Source: Paracyclopina nana
Lineage: Eukaryota; Arthropoda; Copepoda; Cyclopoida; Cyclopettidae
Reading direction: 5' to 3'
DNA length: 64,000 bases
Assembly: GCA_019096065.1 (NCBI GenBank)
Contig: JAGUCH010000001.1
Location: 17,236,001 to 17,300,000 of the forward strand
Shown: positions 32,421 to 44,175 of the stretch, piece after piece
Position numbering within the stretch: position 1 is the stretch's first letter
How the letters are laid out: every line of letters begins with the position of its first letter
Position numbers and translations under genes: made by a program
Notes under the pieces: model-generated
Databases searched by the model: none
What the model saw: only the letters and a program-made list of their open reading frames with translations
What the model was told of the DNA's origin: nothing

Positions 32421-35400
32421 AATGTGTTTTCGCGTTTTTCGGCTCTAGCCAAACGCACCATGTAGTGAAGTTTTTGAGTTAGGACCAGTTTTGGACTCCT
32501 TGGGACCTAACTCATGAGGTCCAATCAGCTTTTGGACCTTGAGATGCCTCAAAGTAATTTTTGCCTCATAGCCTGGTTTTTATTACTATGGGTGCGTTTT
32601 CGCGTTTTTCGGCTCTAGCCAAACGCACCATGTAGTGAAGTTTTTGAGTTAGGACCAGTTTTGGACTCCTTGGGACCTAACTCATGAGGTCCAATCAGCT
32701 TTTGGACCCAGAGATGCCTCAAAGTAATTTTTGCCTCATAGCCAGGTTTTCATTACTATGGGTGCGTTTTCGCGTTTTTCGGCTCTAGCCAAACGCACCA
32801 TGTAGTGAAGTTTTTGAGTTAGGACCAGTTTTGGACTCCTTGGGACCTAACTCATGAGGTCCAATCAGCTTTTGGACCCAGAGATGCCTCAAAGTAATTT
32901 TTGCCTCATAGCCTGGTTTTTATTACTATGGGTGCGTTTTCGCGTTTTTTGGCTCTAGCCAAACGCACCATGTAGTGAAGTTTTTGAGTTAGGACCAGTT
33001 TTGGACTCCTTGGGACCTAACTCATGAGGTCCAATCAGCTTTTGGACCCAGAGATGCCTCAAAGTAATTTTTGCCTCATAGCCTGGTTTTTATTACTATG
33101 GGTGCGTTTTCGCGTTTTTTGGCTCTAGCCAAACGCACCATGTAGCAAAGTTTTTGAGTTAGGACCAGTTTTGGACTCCTTGGGACCTAACTCATGAGGT
33201 CCAATCAGCTTTTGGACCCAGAGATGCCTCAAAGTAATTTTTGACTCATAGCCTGGTTTTCATTACTATGGGTGAATATTCGCGTTTTTTGGCTCTAGCC
33301 AAACGCACCATGTAGTGAAGTTTTTGAGTTAGGACCAGTTTTGGACTCCTTGGGACCTAACTCATGAGGTTCAATCAGCTTTTGGACCTAGAGATGCCTC
33401 AAAGTAATTTTTGCCTCATAGCCTGGTTTTTATTACTATGGGTGCGTTTTCGCGTTTTTTGGCTCTAGCCAAACGCACCATGGAGTGAAGTTTTTGAGTT
33501 AGGACCAGTTTTGGACTCCTTGGGATCTAACTCATGAGTTCCAATCAGCTTTTGTACCTTGAGATGCCTCAAAGTAATTTTTGCCTCATAGCCAGGTTTT
33601 CATTACTATGGGTGCGTTTTCGCGTTTTTCGGCTCTAGCCAAACGCACCATGGAGTGAAGTTTTTGAGTTAGGACCAGTTTTGGACTCCTTGTGACCTAA
33701 CTCATGAGGTCCAATCAGCTTTTGGACCCAGAGATGCCTCAAAGTAATTTTTGCCTCATAGCCTGGTTTTTATTACTATGGGTGCGTTTTCGCGTTTTTT
33801 GGCTCTAGCCAAACGCACCATGTAGCAAAGTTTTTGAGTTAGGACCAGTTTTGGACTCCTTGGGATCTAACTCATGAGTTCCAATCAGCTTTTGGACCTT
33901 GAGATGCCTCAAAGTAATTTTTGCCTCATAGCCTGGTTTTTATTACTATGGGTGCGTTTTCGCGTTTTTCGGCTCTAGCCAAACGCACCATGTAGCAAAG
34001 TTTTTGAGTTAGGACCAGTTTTGGACTCCTTGGGACCTAACTCATGAGGTCCAATCAGCTTTTGGACCCAGAGATGCCTCAAAGTAATTTTTGCCTCATA
34101 GCCTGGTTTTTATTACTATGGGTGTGTTTTCGCGTTTTTCGGCTCTAGCCAAACGCACCATGTAGTGAAGTTTTTGAGTTAGGACCAGTTTTGGACTCCT
34201 TGGGACCTAACTCATGAGGTCCAATCAGCTTTTGGACCCAGAGATGCCTCAAAGTAATTTTTGCCTCATAGCCTGGTTTTTATTACTATGGGTGCGTTTT
34301 CGCGTTTTTTGGCTCTAGCCAAACGCACCATGGAGTGAAGTTTTTGAGTTAGGACCAGTTTTGGACTCCTTGGGATCTAACTCATGAGTTCCAATCAGCT
34401 TTTGTACCTTGAGATGCCTCAAAGTAATTTTTGCCTCATAGCCAGGTTTTCATTACTATGGGTGCGTTTTCGCGTTTTTCGGCTCTAGCCAAACGCACCA
34501 TGGAGTGAAGTTTTTGAGTTAGGACCAGTTTTGGACTCCTTGGGACCTAACTCATGAGGTCCAATCAGCTTTTGGACCCAGAGATGCCTCAAAGTAATTT
34601 TTGCCTCATAGCCTGGTTTTTATTACTATGGGTGCGTTTTCGCGTTTTTTGGCTCTAGCCAAACGCACCATGTAGCAAAGTTTTTGAGTTAGGACCAGTT
34701 TTGGACTCCTTGGGATCTAACTCATGAGTTCCAATCAGCTTTTGGACCTTGAGATGCCTCAAAGTAATTTTTGCCTCATAGCCTGGTTTTTATTACTATG
34801 GGTGCGTTTTCGCGTTTTTTGGCTCTAGCCAAACGCACCATGTAGTAAAGTTTTTGAGTTAGGACCAGTTTTGGACTCCTTGTGACCTAACTCATGAGGT
34901 CCAATCAGCTTTTGGACCCAGAGATGCCTCAAAGTAATTTTGCCTCATAGCTTGGTTATTATTACTATGGGTGCGTTTTCGCGTTTTTTGGCTCTAGCCA
35001 AACGCACCATGTAGTGAAGTTTTTGAGTTAGGACCAGTTTTGGACTCCTTGGGACCTAACTCATGAGGTCCAATCAGCTTTTGGACCTAGAGATGCCTCA
35101 AAGTAATTTTTGCCTCATAGCCTGGTTTTCATTACTATGGGTGCGTTTTCGCGTTTTTCGGCTCTAGCCAAACGCACCATGGAGTGAAGTTTTTGAGTTA
35201 GGACCAGTTCTGGACTCCTTGGGACCTAACTCATGAGGTCCAATCAGCTTTTGGACCCAGAGATGCCTCAAAGTAATTTTTGCCTCATAGCCAGGTTTTC
35301 ATTACTATGGGTGTGTTTTCGCGTTTTTCGGCTCTAGCCAAACGCACCATGGAGTGAAGTTTTTGAGTTAGGACCAGTTCTGGACTCCTTGGGATCTAAC

Positions 35401-37865
35401 TCATGAGTTCCAATCAGCTTTTGGACCTTGAGATGCCTCAAAGTAATTTTTGCCTCATAGCCTGGTTTTTATTACTATGGGTGCGTTTTCGCGTTTTTCG
35501 GCTCTAGCCAAACGCACCATGTAGTGAAGTTTTTGAGTTAGGACCAGTTTTGGACTCCTTGGGACCTAACTCATAAGGTCCAATCAGCTTTTGGACCTTG
35601 AGATGCCTCAAAGTAATTTTTTAAATCATAGCCTAGTTTTCATTACTATGGGTGCGTTTTCGCGTTTTTCGGCTCTAGCCAAACGCACCATGTAGTGAAG
35701 TTTTTGAGTTAGGACCAGTTTTGGACTCCTTGGGACCTAACTCATGAGGTCCAATCAGCTTTTGGACCCAGAGATGCCTCAAAGTAATTTTTGCCTCATA
35801 GCCAGGTTTTCATTACTATGGGTGCGTTTTCGCGTTTTTCGGCTCTAGCCAAACGCACCATGGAGTGAAGTTTTTGAGTTAGGACCAGTTTTGGACTCCT
35901 TGGGACCTAACTCATGAGGTCCAATCAGCTTTTGGACCCAGAGATGCCTCAAAGTAATTTTTGCCTCATAGCCAGGTTTTCATTACTATGGGTGCGTTTT
36001 CGCGTTTTTCGGCTCTAGCCAAACGCACCATGGAGTGAAGTTTTTGAGTTAGGACCAGTTTTGGACTCCTTGGGACCTAACTCATGAGGTCCAATCAGCT
36101 TTTGGACCCAGAGATGCCTCAAAGTAATTTTTGCCTCATAGCCTGGTTTTTATTACTATGGGTGCGTTTTCGCGTTTTTCGGCTCTAGCCAAACGCACCA
36201 TGTAGTGAAGTTTTTGAGTTAGGACCAGTTTTGGACTCCTTGGGACCTAACTCATGAGGTCCAATCAGCTTTTGGACCCAGAGATGCCTCAAAGTAATTT
36301 TTGCCTCATAGCCTGGTTTTTATTACTATGGGTGCGTTTTCGCGTTTTTTGGCTCTAGCCAAACGCACCATGTAGTGAAGTTTTTGAGTTAGGACCAGTT
36401 TTGGACTCCTTGGGACCTAACTCATAAGGTCCAATCAGCTTTTGGACCTTGAGATGCCTCAAAGTAATTTTTTAAATCATAGCCTAGTTTTCATTACTAT
36501 GGGTGCGTTTTCGCGTTTTTCGGCTCTAGCCAAACGCACCATGTAGTGAAGTTTTTGAGTTAGGACCAGTTTTGGACTCCTTGGGACCTAACTCATGAGG
36601 TCCAATCAGCTTTTGGACCCAGAGATGCCTCAAAGTAATTTTTGCCTCATAGCCTGGTTTTCATTACTATGGGTGCGTTTTCGCGTTTTTCGGCTCTAGC
36701 CAAACGCACCATGGAGTGAAGTTTTTGAGTTAGGACCAGTTTTGGACTCCTTGGGACCTAACTCATGAGGTCCAATCAGCTTTTGGACCTTGAGATGCCT
36801 CAAAGTAATTTTTGCCTCATAGCCTGGTTTTTATTACTATGGGTGCGTTTTCGCGTTTTTCGGCTCTAGCCAAACGCACCATGGAGTGAAGTTTTTGAGT
36901 TAGGACCAGTTTTGGACTCCTTGGGACCTAACTCATGAGGTCCAATCAGCTTTTGGACCCAGAGATGCCTCAAAGTAATTTTTGCCTCATAGCCTGGTTT
37001 TTATTACTATGGGTGCGTTTTCGCGTTTTTCGGCTCTAGCCAAACGCACCATGTAGTGAAGTTTTTGAGTTAGGACCAGTTTTGGACTCCTTGGGACCTA
37101 ACTCATAAGGTCCAATCAGCTTTTGGACCTTGAGATGCCTCAAAGTAATTTTTTAAATCATAGCCTAGTTTTCATTACTATGGGTGCGTTTTCGCGTTTT
37201 TCGGCTCTAGCCAAACGCACCATGTAGTGAAGTTTTTGAGTTAGGACCAGTTTTGGACTCCTTGGGACCTAACTCATGAGGTCCAATCAGCTTTTGGACC
37301 CAGAGATGCCTCAAAGTAATTTTTGCCTCATAGCCTGGTTTTCATTACTATGGGTGCGTTTTCGCGTTTTTCGGCTCTAGCCAAACGCACCATGTAGTGA
37401 AGTTTTTGAGTTAGGACCAGTTTTGGACTCCTTGGGACCTAACTCATGAGGTCCAATCAGCTTTTGGACCCAGAGATGCCTCAAAGTAATTTTTGCCTCA
37501 TAGCCTGGTTTTTATTACTATGGGTGCGTTTTCGCGTTTTTCGGCTCTAGCCAAACGCACCATGTAGTGAAGTTTTTGAGTTAGGACCAGTTTTGGACTC
37601 CTTGGGACCTAACTCATGAGGTCCAATCAGCTTTTGGACCCAGAGATGCCTCAAAGTAATTTTTGCCTCATAGCCTGGTTTTTATTACTATGGGTGCGTT
37701 TTCGCGTTTTTCGGCTCTAGCCAAACGCACCATGTAGTGAAGTTTTTGAGTTAGGACCAGTTTTGGACTCCTTGGGACCTAACTCATAAGGTCCAATCAG
37801 CTTTTGGACCTTGAGATGCCTCAAAGTAATTTTTTAAATCATAGCCTAGTTTTTACTACAATGGG
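32421..37865 (+). repeat. Satellite array, 170-bp monomer, about 32 copies
   Basis: Monomers repeat every 170 bp (for example GGTGCGTTTTCGCG at 32591, 32761 and 32931) with very high identity and no spacers. Each monomer holds three successive inverted repeats, shown in the 32591-32760 unit: GGTGCGTTT/AAACGCACC (32591-32599, 32621-32629), GAGTTAGG/CCTAACTC (32646-32653, 32676-32683) and GGTCCAA/TTGGACC (32688-32694, 32702-32708). Variant monomers (TTTTTTAAATCATAGCCTAG type) recur at about 35620, 36472, 37153 and 37834, spaced five, four and four units apart, indicating higher-order repeats. No ORF of note. The size matches many centromeric satellites but function is unknown. Confidence 0.97.
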
Positions 37866-37982
37866 TGCCAAGATTTTCAAGTTTGACAACTCATCATGAT
37901 TTGGATGTTAGATCTTTATTTTCAACCTAGCTATCAATTTTTTTTGCAGACTTTTATGTTCTTTCCAATGTTTAGTTTTGTT

Positions 37983-38100
37983 TTGGGTTTATTGGGTGCG
38001 GTTTTTAGTATGGTGCTATTGGGTGCGTTTCGGTGCGTTTCGGTGCTATTTGGTGCGTTTCGGTGCATTTGGTTGCGGTATTTAGTATGTACCCATTTGT
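37983..38100 (+). mobile_element. Right end of the foldback element family next to the satellite
   Basis: A G/T-rich stretch with GGTGCGGTTTTTAGTATGGTG and several GGTGCGTTTCGGTGC phrases. It matches the right terminal region of the foldback element at about 41385-41445 (GTGCGGTTTATAGTATGGTG) and, inverted, its left end near 40815-40870. This ties the satellite array to that element family. Confidence 0.6.
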
Positions 38101-39179
38101 GCCTCGTTAATTTCGCGACTTTTTTGGGATGAGCGTGAAATCGGCATTTTTATCTGCGGTGGATTGAGAAGATAGCAAAGACAAATAAAGCAAATAAAAC
38201 TGTGTATTTAAAGTTGGTGAAAAATTAGATGCTCAACAGTTTCAAATTGGCACGCTTCCTCATAGCAGAGGAAGCGGGTCAGGAACTGGGTCGATCCGAA
38301 AGAGGAATTAAGCCTTGCTCATTGGATTTTCTTCATTTTCATTGAGTCAATACTAAGGTAATTTTAAATCAATTTTAATCAATTTTAAAAGCCTGCGAAA
38401 TGCCCTATAATTCTTAATATCCCTTTCTACATTATAACGTACGAAATCATTCATGGGCAAGTCAAATGAGAGCTGCTTTAGGGACTCAAAATCCTGCTAG
38501 GTGGCGTAGGCGACACGGTACAGTTACGGGGCAGACTGCTTACGAATTTTCTAGTTTTTTTCTAAATATTTCTTAGCATGAAACCCAAAGAGGATGCCAT
38601 ATCTTTTCAATGATGGTGCACCTAGGGCGTATCAAGGAGTCACGTTGCGCAAATGATAACAGGAGAAAAGCTTACGTTTGGGCAAAGGCCAAGTTTGTAG
38701 TGGCCTTTTTAAATCAATTTTTGACGTGACTATAGCCCAGGTGCCAATTAATAAATTGAAGCTAGCATATTTTATGGTAACTATTTGAGATAAGAGCGAA
38801 AAATGCGTAAGGTGAACAACTGCCAGAGCTAAACTTCAATTTTGACATTTGCAATTTTATTTGCATCTTTAAAGCTACAGAAGCGGGAAACGCGTTAGGT
38901 AAGAATAAATAGAGCAAAAGTATAATTCTGACAAAGGCCACATTTTGGGCCTTTTTAAAGCTAGTTTTGACAAGACTAGTTTGCTAGGTTGACAACTAGC
39001 CAAAAACTAGCAATTTTGCTTGCAAATTTCTAAAGTAAGGAGCGTTTTGAATTTTGAGCGAGTGTAAAACTTAATGTTTGTATCATCAATTTTAAGAGCG
39101 TGTGAAGTGCCTAATAATGTGAAAACCAGAATGCTTTATTGAAAAATATGTAATTTGACTCAATATTTTTTCATTTCAG
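38101..39179. other. Spacer with probable 5' UTR intron of the nuclease-helicase gene
   Basis: AT-rich, with no ORF. A good acceptor (tttttcatttcag) ends at 39179, eight bases before the ATG, so an untranslated first exon probably lies in or upstream of this stretch. Confidence 0.4.
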
Positions 39180-39187
39180 GTGGCAAA

Positions 39188-42100
39188 ATGGCTCAGGGTG
39201 GAGGATGCAACTTTTGCGAAATATTAGGCATTCAGGAATTAAAGCTGGATCCTTCACAGCCCAAAATTGAAGAGAGGATCAGCGATCCAGGAGCATGCTC
39301 TACAAAGACCATTGCCAGGATAAAGGGAAACCAAGAGCATCTGGTTAAACTCACTGAGGAATCGATTGATGAATCTGATGAAGGTCCAGCTGAGAAAAGG
39401 CCAAAAAATGACAGCGCAAAAGCTCCATTGACAGCCAAAGAGGAGGGGGGGAATCAGTTTGTGTTAGGAAATGGAAGGGTTTCCCGCTCAATAGTTGAAG
39501 CGGCTGGTTTTTTGATGGAAAGAGATTACCCTCAAATTCACCACAAACCAGGTGAAATTGGATTAGTTGCTGTGCCACAATTTTTTCGCAGCAAAAATCC
39601 TGAGGTTGTTGATTTTGATTCATATGTGAAAGTGAAAGAGAACAAAGCAGATTCCGACTTACTTGGCAAAAAAGGGGTGAGAAAACAAGAGAATATTGAA
39701 AATGACATGAAAGGTGAAACAGCTGAGAAAGAGGTTCACCAAGCCCTTGTTGATTACTTTGAAGGCAAAAAAGAGGATGTCCTGCTCCTGCATGGTCACA
39801 AGTTCTCTGAAATAGACATGCAAAAGGTCGAAGACTGCTCCCACCAGGAAAAAGACTTTGTCATTGTGAATCTGTCACATGGCTACATCATGTCCATTGA
39901 AGTAAAGGTAATTTCCAAGTGACTCCACATTTTTGCCTTTTTACTTAGCATCTTTTGTTCATTTGTTTACTCTAGTATGAAGAGAAAAAAGGCAAAAAAG
40001 GGAAAAAAGGCAAAAAATCCTCAGTGGACCAGGTGACGAAAACCAAAGAACTGTTGGAGAGGTGGTTTGGAGCTGATATTAGCTCAGACTGGAAGTTTGT
40101 TGGTGTATCGTACGCCAAAAGCAGAGATGGCTCCATTAAGTGCTGCGAAAATTGTGAGCCCTTTTTCCTGTCATCAAATGATTCTAAAAGGTAAAACATT
40201 TTACTTTTAACTTTGAAATATTTTTGTTGAAACATGTATGTGCTGTATGGAGTTTGTTTACTCTTTTCAGTAGCTCACTTGCCCAAACTTTTGAAGCCAT
40301 GTTGAACCATGTTTCTACTCAATTAGAAGGGAGACCCAAACCCAAACCTGATGAGTTCAGGAAGCTAGTTAAGTACTTGATTTTTTACTCTTCATCTGAG
40401 CCAGCTCCAGTGCCGCGCACCAATGTCAGCCATGTGGAAAAGAGCTTGGAAGATGCCAGTCTTCCTGAGAACATCCAATTTTGGATGTTCCTCACACCGG
40501 GCCAAAGAATGGTCATGAATGAAAAAAGAGTCCTCTTCATATCAAGTTGGTCGACTGGCAAAACTCTGCTCATGAAGAGAAAGGCTGAAGAGCTGGCAAA
40601 AAAGGGAGAGAAAGTCTTGTTTCTGGTTGGCAGCCAGGAAAAGTATACTGAGTATAATTTTCTTTTGCATGATTATCCTAAAAAGTTGCTTTGAACAGAG
40701 TAATTCCCTTGCTCAGGATAGAGTTGGAGATGTATTTTAGCTCTTATGACACAGTCACTGTCAAGCATTTTTCAAATTGGTTACCTTGTACAAACTAAAA
40801 CCCGCACCCTAAAGCATCATTCCGTACCAGGCCACACCAAACCGTGCGATACTAAAAACCGCGCCCCAAGTATTAATCAATTATAAAAAAAACTGAAGCT
40901 AGATGCAACCCCAAACATTTACCAAATGAAACTCACTCCAAATCTTCTTCTCCACCTCTCAAAGGACAAAGTAGGACACGGGCATGGTACCAAAAGTAGC
41001 AATCTTACTGTCAAATTGCTGACTGGACCTTATGAGTTTGGTCCCAAAGAGTCCAAAACCAGCCCAAACTGAAAAACTTTATTGCACAATTTGGTACGCT
41101 GGAGGCCAAAAATGCGGTTACCGCGCCCAATTTTATAAAACTGGGCCAAGAGCCTAGGCATTTTAAAGCATTTGAGTTAGGGCTAATTTTGGACTCTCTT
41201 GGGCCTAATTCATCAGTTCCAATCCGCTTTTGGGCCATGAGATGACTCAAAGTAATTTTTAGCCTACTATAGCCCACATTTACTACATTGTGTGGAATTG
41301 GTTGTAGCATAAAGCCGTGTGTTTGGCCTCCCGCGTAAGTTTTTGAGTTGCAGCTGGTTTTAGAATTTTCATAGTTATTTTTTTTATTGTGCGGTTTATA
41401 GTATGGTGCTAATGGTTGCGGTTGGGTGCGGTATGATGCTGTTTTTTGAGTGTGGAAGACTGATCTTTTCAAGATCATGGATACCAAGAAAGATCACCAC
41501 ATTTTTGTTGACGAGTTCACTTTGCGTGATAAAGATTATGAGCCCTTGAGAAACTTTGCTGACCAATTTCCGAGGGAAAAAGTGCTCTGGATAACAATTG
41601 CTGGATATCTGTAACTATGATTTAAGTTGCTACTATTTCAGCAATTTTAGAGCAAATTACTTTGCAATCGTGCTAAATCTGACCTACTTGATTTATCATC
41701 CCAGTCCTTTTATTCACCTAAAATGCTTATGCCATTGAGGAACTCAAAAAGCATCACTGAAAAAGTTATCAATGAAACTGTGGGAAGTATAGGTTATAAT
41801 GATCTCTCATATAACAAAGAATGGAGTTGCCACTTTACTAACTTGCCAGAGAGTGAAAAAGTCAAAGAAATTCCATGCAAATGGACCAATTGGAAAGATG
41901 CATTGAAAGAAGCCCTGAGTGCAATGCAAAACTCCTCAAACTCAAAAGCGCTTATTATTGTGAATACAGATTGGTAAGAATTTGCTTGATAATTTCTATA
42001 GATTGGCCTAATGTTCTATTATTCCAAATCATTATGAAAATTATTGTAGTGTTTCTCTCATAACTCTTGAGCATTCTTGAATTTTAGTCCTTACTTCAAG

Positions 42101-42449
42101 CCTTAATTTCAGGGTTTTTCGCTTGGAAATCGATGAAGTAATTGATTTTGTTGTGGAATGTGAAAATGAGCGACCTTTGATGTTTAGAGGCAAGGAGAAT
42201 GAGAACACTGAGGGCTTGAAAGAATGGATGAAATCGGAAGCAGGACACCGAAAGCAACATCTTGTGGTAGAGGACTTAGTCACCAATGGCTATGAAAGTC
42301 AAAATGTCATTCTGTTAACTAATCGGGGCGATAATGCACCAAATTACATGATGCGAGCCATGGCTCATCTCATTGTAATCTATGTCAGTCCAGAAGATTT
42401 AGAAGATGAAATCAGTTCAGAAGATTCTGAACATGAAACCCATTCGTAA
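39188..42449 (+). CDS. PD-(D/E)XK nuclease-like domain fused to an SF1 helicase-like ATPase, multi-exon, interrupted
   Basis: Clear exons are 39188-39907, 39976-40190 and 40271-about 40643/40694, then (after an inserted element) about 41477-41610, 41653-41973 and 42113-42449; introns 39908-39975, 40191-40270 and 41974-42112 have good GT-AG ends. The first exon ends in EKDFVIVN...SIEVK, giving Asp223, Glu238 and Lys240, the spacing of a PD-(D/E)XK active site. The third exon has a Walker A-like SSWSTGKT (STGKT at 40551-40565) with the usual first Gly replaced. Then follow Walker B IFVDEF (Asp 41510-41512), VLWITIAG (motif III-like), PLRNSKSI (motif IV-like) and a C-terminal RAMAHLIVIYV resembling motif VI. 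The protein is probably nuclear or cytosolic and acts on nucleic acid; its role is unknown. Around 40644-40790 the continuing ATPase sequence sits in another frame: either a ~73-bp intron (gtatac...ttgctcag) or a frameshift. The foldback insertion then separates Walker A from Walker B. It may be a pseudogene or may be spliced around. Confidence 0.6.
40800..41450. mobile_element. Foldback element inside the nuclease-helicase gene, carrying two inverted satellite-like monomers
   Basis: Left end (about 40815-40870, AGCATCATTCCGTACC ... ATACTAAAAACCGCGCC) is the inverse of the right end (about 41385-41445, read as AGCATCATACCGCACC ... ATACTATAAACCGCACA). Inside, 41023-41110 is a reverse-complement relative of the 170-bp satellite monomer and 41155-41290 is a direct-orientation relative (GAGTTAGGGCTAATTTTGGA, then AGATGACTCAAAGTAATTTT). 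It has no coding capacity. Exact ends and target duplication could not be fixed. Confidence 0.7.
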
Positions 42450-42472
42450 ATTATTGGCCGGCCTACAAAAGA

Positions 42473-42478
42473 AATAAA
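42473..42478 (+). terminator. Polyadenylation signal AATAAA of the nuclease-helicase gene
   Basis: AATAAA lies 24 bases after the stop codon at 42447-42449, in a suitable position for this gene. Confidence 0.55.
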
Positions 42479-43804
42479 CAGGAAAAGAGCCTTGAGCCTG
42501 ATATATTTAACGCCCAATGAAGACTTGATTCATGTTTGCCAATGTAAATATTTGAAAAATGCAAAAATCATCAAAGTGTTTTAGAACGCTAGTATTTTGT
42601 TGGTGAACAATGATGGGAGCCATGATCAAGATCTTCAAATAGTTAGAAAGCTGAATCCGGACAATTGAAGCAACACCAATGCATCCAAAAAGAATGGAAT
42701 GACGGTGGCGAGGGCCAGGATTGAGTTGAAGACAGCCACTTTATTGGCTGTGATCAGCTTGTTTTTCGGGTGAAAGCTATGATTGCTGGTCGACCACAGT
42801 CGGCCATTTTCTCTTTTTCGCAATGAAAATTCAAAAGCTCCAAAACTGTGGCCGCTGAGAGCACAAAGAGCCCAGTCAATAGTCATCAGACAAAGTCTGA
42901 AAAGTATTTGGACATTTTTAGGCATGAATTGCATGAGATGCATGAATTCAAGCTCAGTCAAATGAAGCTCAATGAGATGCCAACAAAGTGAGCATCCAAT
43001 GGAAGCAATGCAAAGAGCTGATTTATGACTGTCCGATACATTGGATCATTCTTATTAAATGGTTGGAGGGGGGACCTTAAAAATGTCTTACCTGAAAAGC
43101 TTTACTGTAAAAGCCAAACCTTGAAAGTCTAGCCTTAAAAGCCTAATCTTGGAATCCTGACCTTGACAGCCAATCCATAAAAGCTTTTCCTTTAAGGACC
43201 CCCAAACTTAAAGTCCTGCCTTGAAAGACTTCTTTTACAAGTCTCTCGTTGTTGATATAATTTGTACTCTTAGTGTAGGAGTAGTGACTAATGTGTCAGT
43301 GGTAGTGTAGTGCTTAGTAGTATGTCAGTATAAAATGAGTATTTTTTGTTCTGTAGTGGTAAGTATACATTAGTAGGTGGAGAGTAGTTCTCAGTGTGTC
43401 AGTAGCGTAGTGCTTAAAATATATGTTTAAAAATAGTAGTGACTAATGCAGTAAAAACAGTAGTGTTTAGTAATGGCACCCGGTTGGAGGGTACAGTAAA
43501 AATACAACCATATGGTACTTGCAAATGACGCTACTGCAATACCTGCAGCAGAAATAGCATAGGAATAATTGATTTCCATCGAAATCAATGTCATCAGGAG
43601 TTTCCCACTAAAAAAGCTAGTTTCATGCTCTCAATCTGAACTGCTATGCTCTAAAAGGAAAGCTGAATTGCTTTCTAAATCATGGGCATATTTTGGCTGA
43701 AGAGAGTTTTCTAATGATGTAAACCACTCGGTTGCATTTGGTATAAAATGGCCAATTTAATATTGGCTATATATGGCCACACAGAATACCCTGCCTGAAA
43801 TTGG
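42479..43804. other. Intergenic region; one weak membrane-protein-like ORF
   Basis: A 108-codon minus-strand frame (42635-42961) starts with ATG and has two or three hydrophobic stretches. It shows no family motif and no splice context, so it is not called as a gene. Degenerate CCTTGAAAG(T/C)C phrases occur at 43080-43230, AGTAGTG phrases at 43270-43460, and a GGCACCCGGTTGGAGGG fragment at about 43475 matches the tRNA-like repeat at 14.26 kb. Confidence 0.4.
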
Positions 43805-43806
43805 AA

Positions 43807-44014
43807 TCCTTGCTCAGCGGAGTCAACTTGTTGTTGTTGATCCTCAGCATTTGCTCCGCACTCAATTGCTGAGCTTGCTCCGCAACTGTATTGGGATGTT
43901 AGTCCACCGCACCGCCTTGGTGGTGTGCGCTGAACTCTGAGTTGCTCAGCCGTTGCTGATCATTCTTGTAGTAATTAAAGTACTCAGCAGGGTTGTAGTC
44001 GTAGTAATTGCCAT
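43807..44014 (-). pseudogene. Partial duplication of the last CLCA exon
   Basis: This ~208-bp stretch repeats 44309-44516 at a constant offset of 502 bp (for example CTTGCTCAGCGGAGTCAAC at 43809 and 44311), with scattered substitutions such as GGTGAGCATG/GCTGAGCTTG. It duplicates part of the cytoplasmic tail coding sequence in the same orientation and lies past the true stop codon, so it is a non-functional fragment. Confidence 0.85.
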
Positions 44015-44078
44015 GATATTTAGTTAGAGAGCCATTACCAGCCTTAGCCATGATCTAGTTGGCAACAATGAACTAGTT

Positions 44079-44084
44079 TTTATT
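44079..44084 (-). terminator. Candidate polyadenylation signal for the CLCA gene
   Basis: TTTATT on the plus strand (AATAAA on the minus strand) lies about 90 bases beyond the CLCA stop codon, between the gene and its duplicated fragment. Confidence 0.45.
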
Positions 44085-44175
44085 CATTATATTATGTGAT
44101 GGGGTAGCTTTCACAGCCGGGTGCAAAGAAAAAAAATTACAATGGTACGTGATATAGTCTTTGGATTACATGATA

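Noticed and set aside
32421-37865. CRISPR-like regular repeats
   Set aside because: The units are contiguous with no unique spacers, the monomer is 170 bp and the DNA is eukaryotic; this is satellite DNA.
37896-38132. 78-codon ORF after the satellite
   Set aside because: Its second half is a translation of the GGTGCG-rich transposon end and its first half is simple hydrophobic sequence.
42635-42961. 108-codon minus-strand membrane-protein-like ORF
   Set aside because: Hydrophobic stretches are common in AT-rich chance frames; no conserved motif, upstream exon or polyadenylation signal was found.
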